A DNA stretch of 64,000 nucleotides from Pseudomonas sp. UBA1879 (GTDB lineage: Bacteria > Pseudomonadota > Gammaproteobacteria > Pseudomonadales > Pseudomonadaceae), in contig NZ_DDHJ01000004.1 of assembly GCF_002338065.1 (NCBI RefSeq), positions 1-64,000 of the forward strand, written 5' to 3'. Below the pieces are notes generated by a model that saw nothing but the letters and a program-made list of their open reading frames with translations, did not search any database and was not told where the DNA came from. Of this stretch, positions 62,957 to 64,000 are shown in pieces; the first letter of the stretch is position 1; each line of letters starts with the position of its first letter. The position numbers and the translations under genes were made by a program.

Positions 62957-64000
62957 TTGAACGTCTGGCTCGGCCTATCCATCCTCACCGCCTGGACCTC
63001 ATCGGTTCAGGCGGCGGAGCCTGCCTATGACTTTTCCATTCCCGCCAAGCCTTTGCCTCAGGCCCTCAGCGAGTTCAGCCGTGTCACCGGCCAGACCGTC
63101 ATTTACCTGCAAGACTCGCCCTACGGCATCCAGGCTCCAGCGCTGAAAGGCACGTTCACCGCCGAGCAGGCGTTGCGGCAATTGCTCGATAAATCTGGCC
63201 TCAATTTCCGCCGCGCCACCGACAGCGCCTTTACCCTCGAGGCCGCGTCCTCTGCGGGGGCGATCACCTTGGGGCTGACGCAGATCGACTCGCGCCGCGA
63301 AGCCGCCGACCGCTATCTGCCGCCGCGCGCTACGTCAGTGATGCGCACGTCGACGCCTCAGCTGGAGATCCCTCAAGCCGTAAGCGTGGTGCCTGCACAG
63401 GTGTTGCGCGATCAAGCGCCGCGCAACCTCGACGATGCGTTGACCAACATCAGCGGCGTGACCCAGGGCAACACCCTCGGCAGCACACAGGACACCCTGA
63501 TGAAACGCGGCTTCGGCGACAACCGCGATGGCTCGATCATGCGCGATGGCATGCCAGTGGTGCAGGGCCGCAGCCTCAACGCCACCGCCGAACGGGTGGA
63601 AGTGCTCAAGGGTCCCGCGTCGCTGCTCTACGGCATTCAAGACCCCGGCGGGGTGATCAACGTGGTCAGCAAGCGTCCGGCGTTGCAGTCGCACAGCGAG
63701 CTGACGGCGCGGGGTTCGAGCTATGGCCCTGGCAAGCATGGCAGCGGCGGCGTGCTGGACAGTACGGGTGCTTTGGACGGGACGGATCTGGCCTATCGTC
63801 TGATTCTCGATCACGAATACGAAGATTACTGGCGCAATTTCGGGGTGCATCGCGAATCATTGGTCGCGCCGTCGCTGGCTTGGTATGGCGAGAGCACGCA
63901 AGTGCTGGCTGCCTATGAGCACCGCGAATTTCTTTCGCCGTTCGACCGAGGCACAGCCATCGATCCCGGCACTCGTCGTCCGCTGGACATCCCCTCCACG
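62957..64000 (+). CDS. TonB-dependent siderophore receptor (partial, runs off the window)
   Basis: Begins at a TTG (62957) six bases after AGGGGA; a stop codon in frame at 62939 rules out any longer start. Signal peptide ending VQAA, then the STN signalling domain (FSIPAKPLPQALSEFSRVTGQ), the plug (LEIPQAVSVVPAQVL; KGPASLLYGIQDPGGVINVVSKRP) and the start of the β-barrel. The STN domain and FecI–FecR neighbours imply cell-surface signalling. The siderophore is unknown. Confidence 0.9.
   Translation, partial: MNVWLGLSILTAWTSSVQAAEPAYDFSIPAKPLPQALSEFSRVTGQTVIYLQDSPYGIQAPALKGTFTAEQALRQLLDKSGLNFRRATDSAFTLEAASSAGAITLGLTQIDSRREAADRYLPPRATSVMRTSTPQLEIPQAVSVVPAQVLRDQAPRNLDDALTNISGVTQGNTLGSTQDTLMKRGFGDNRDGSIMRDGMPVVQGRSLNATAERVEVLKGPASLLYGIQDPGGVINVVSKRPALQSHSELTARGSSYGPGKHGSGGVLDSTGALDGTDLAYRLILDHEYEDYWRNFGVHRESLVAPSLAWYGESTQVLAAYEHREFLSPFDRGTAIDPGTRRPLDIPST

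Overview
The window looks like a chromosome segment of a Pseudomonas (sensu stricto), probably from the fluorescens/putida/syringae side of the genus. Reasons: high-GC genes with Pseudomonas-typical products and order (rsmC; hprA; acyl-CoA ligase–DUF1302–DUF1329–MalT-like LuxR; OmpA-like lipoprotein–yihG–pta–DUF3565–slyD; folM–folE–folX next to a LitR-type MerR regulator and a short LOV protein) and many REP-type inverted repeats ending in the Pseudomonas-like 'GTAGGAGC' arms between genes. No rRNA, tRNA, CRISPR array, transposase or integrase gene was seen.

Layout. 1–9 kb: chemoreceptor, M48 lipoprotein protease, a GDT1/TMEM165-family membrane protein behind a yybP-ykoY (manganese) riboswitch, rsmC, hprA divergent from a LysE-type exporter, and a medium/long-chain acyl-CoA ligase. 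9–16 kb: DUF1302/DUF1329 envelope pair and a large MalT-like LuxR regulator, probably one lipid/ester utilisation locus. 16–22 kb: a hipA–hipB toxin–antitoxin pair (toxin first) behind twin palindromic operators, an HD-GYP protein, an AraC regulator divergent from a TauE/SafE exporter, and a zeta-type toxin broken by one missing base beside an intact antitoxin-like gene. 22–36 kb: housekeeping (MBL hydrolase, OmpA lipoprotein, yihG, pta, slyD, glutathione peroxidase, old yellow enzyme, glycosyltransferase, cysZ, peroxiredoxin, trxB, HopJ-family, DUF1244). 36–41 kb: folM-folE-folX pterin operon, a LitR/PplR-like MerR regulator and a short LOV photoreceptor with the residues of slow-cycling PpSB1-LOV, a likely blue-light module. 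41–53 kb: flavodoxin; aldolase–hydrolase–SDR operon; two hypothetical genes; a candidate structured ncRNA; a 1172-aa DUF6543/dermonecrotic-toxin-like protein; SirB1 family protein; a leucine-dehydrogenase homologue lacking a catalytic lysine; dienelactone hydrolase; LexA-boxed yebG.

53.5–58.7 kb is the most unusual region. The native psiE gene is cut in two after its FKT codons by a visibly AT-rich 5.2-kb insertion, bounded by a 7-bp direct repeat (TCAAGAC). Removing the insertion through the repeat restores a 162-codon psiE in frame. The insertion carries its own complete, diverged psiE and an opposite-strand three-gene operon: a protein with two CxxC pairs, its paralogue that has lost those cysteines, and a protein with a PD-(D/E)xK nuclease motif. 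It looks like a small defence-type cargo island using psiE as its insertion site and supplying a replacement copy; no recombinase is encoded in it.

59–64 kb: YXWGXW lipoprotein, a DUF3509-like protein, an HPF/RaiA-family ribosome factor, then a Fur-boxed FecI–FecR–TonB siderophore receptor locus that runs off the window end.
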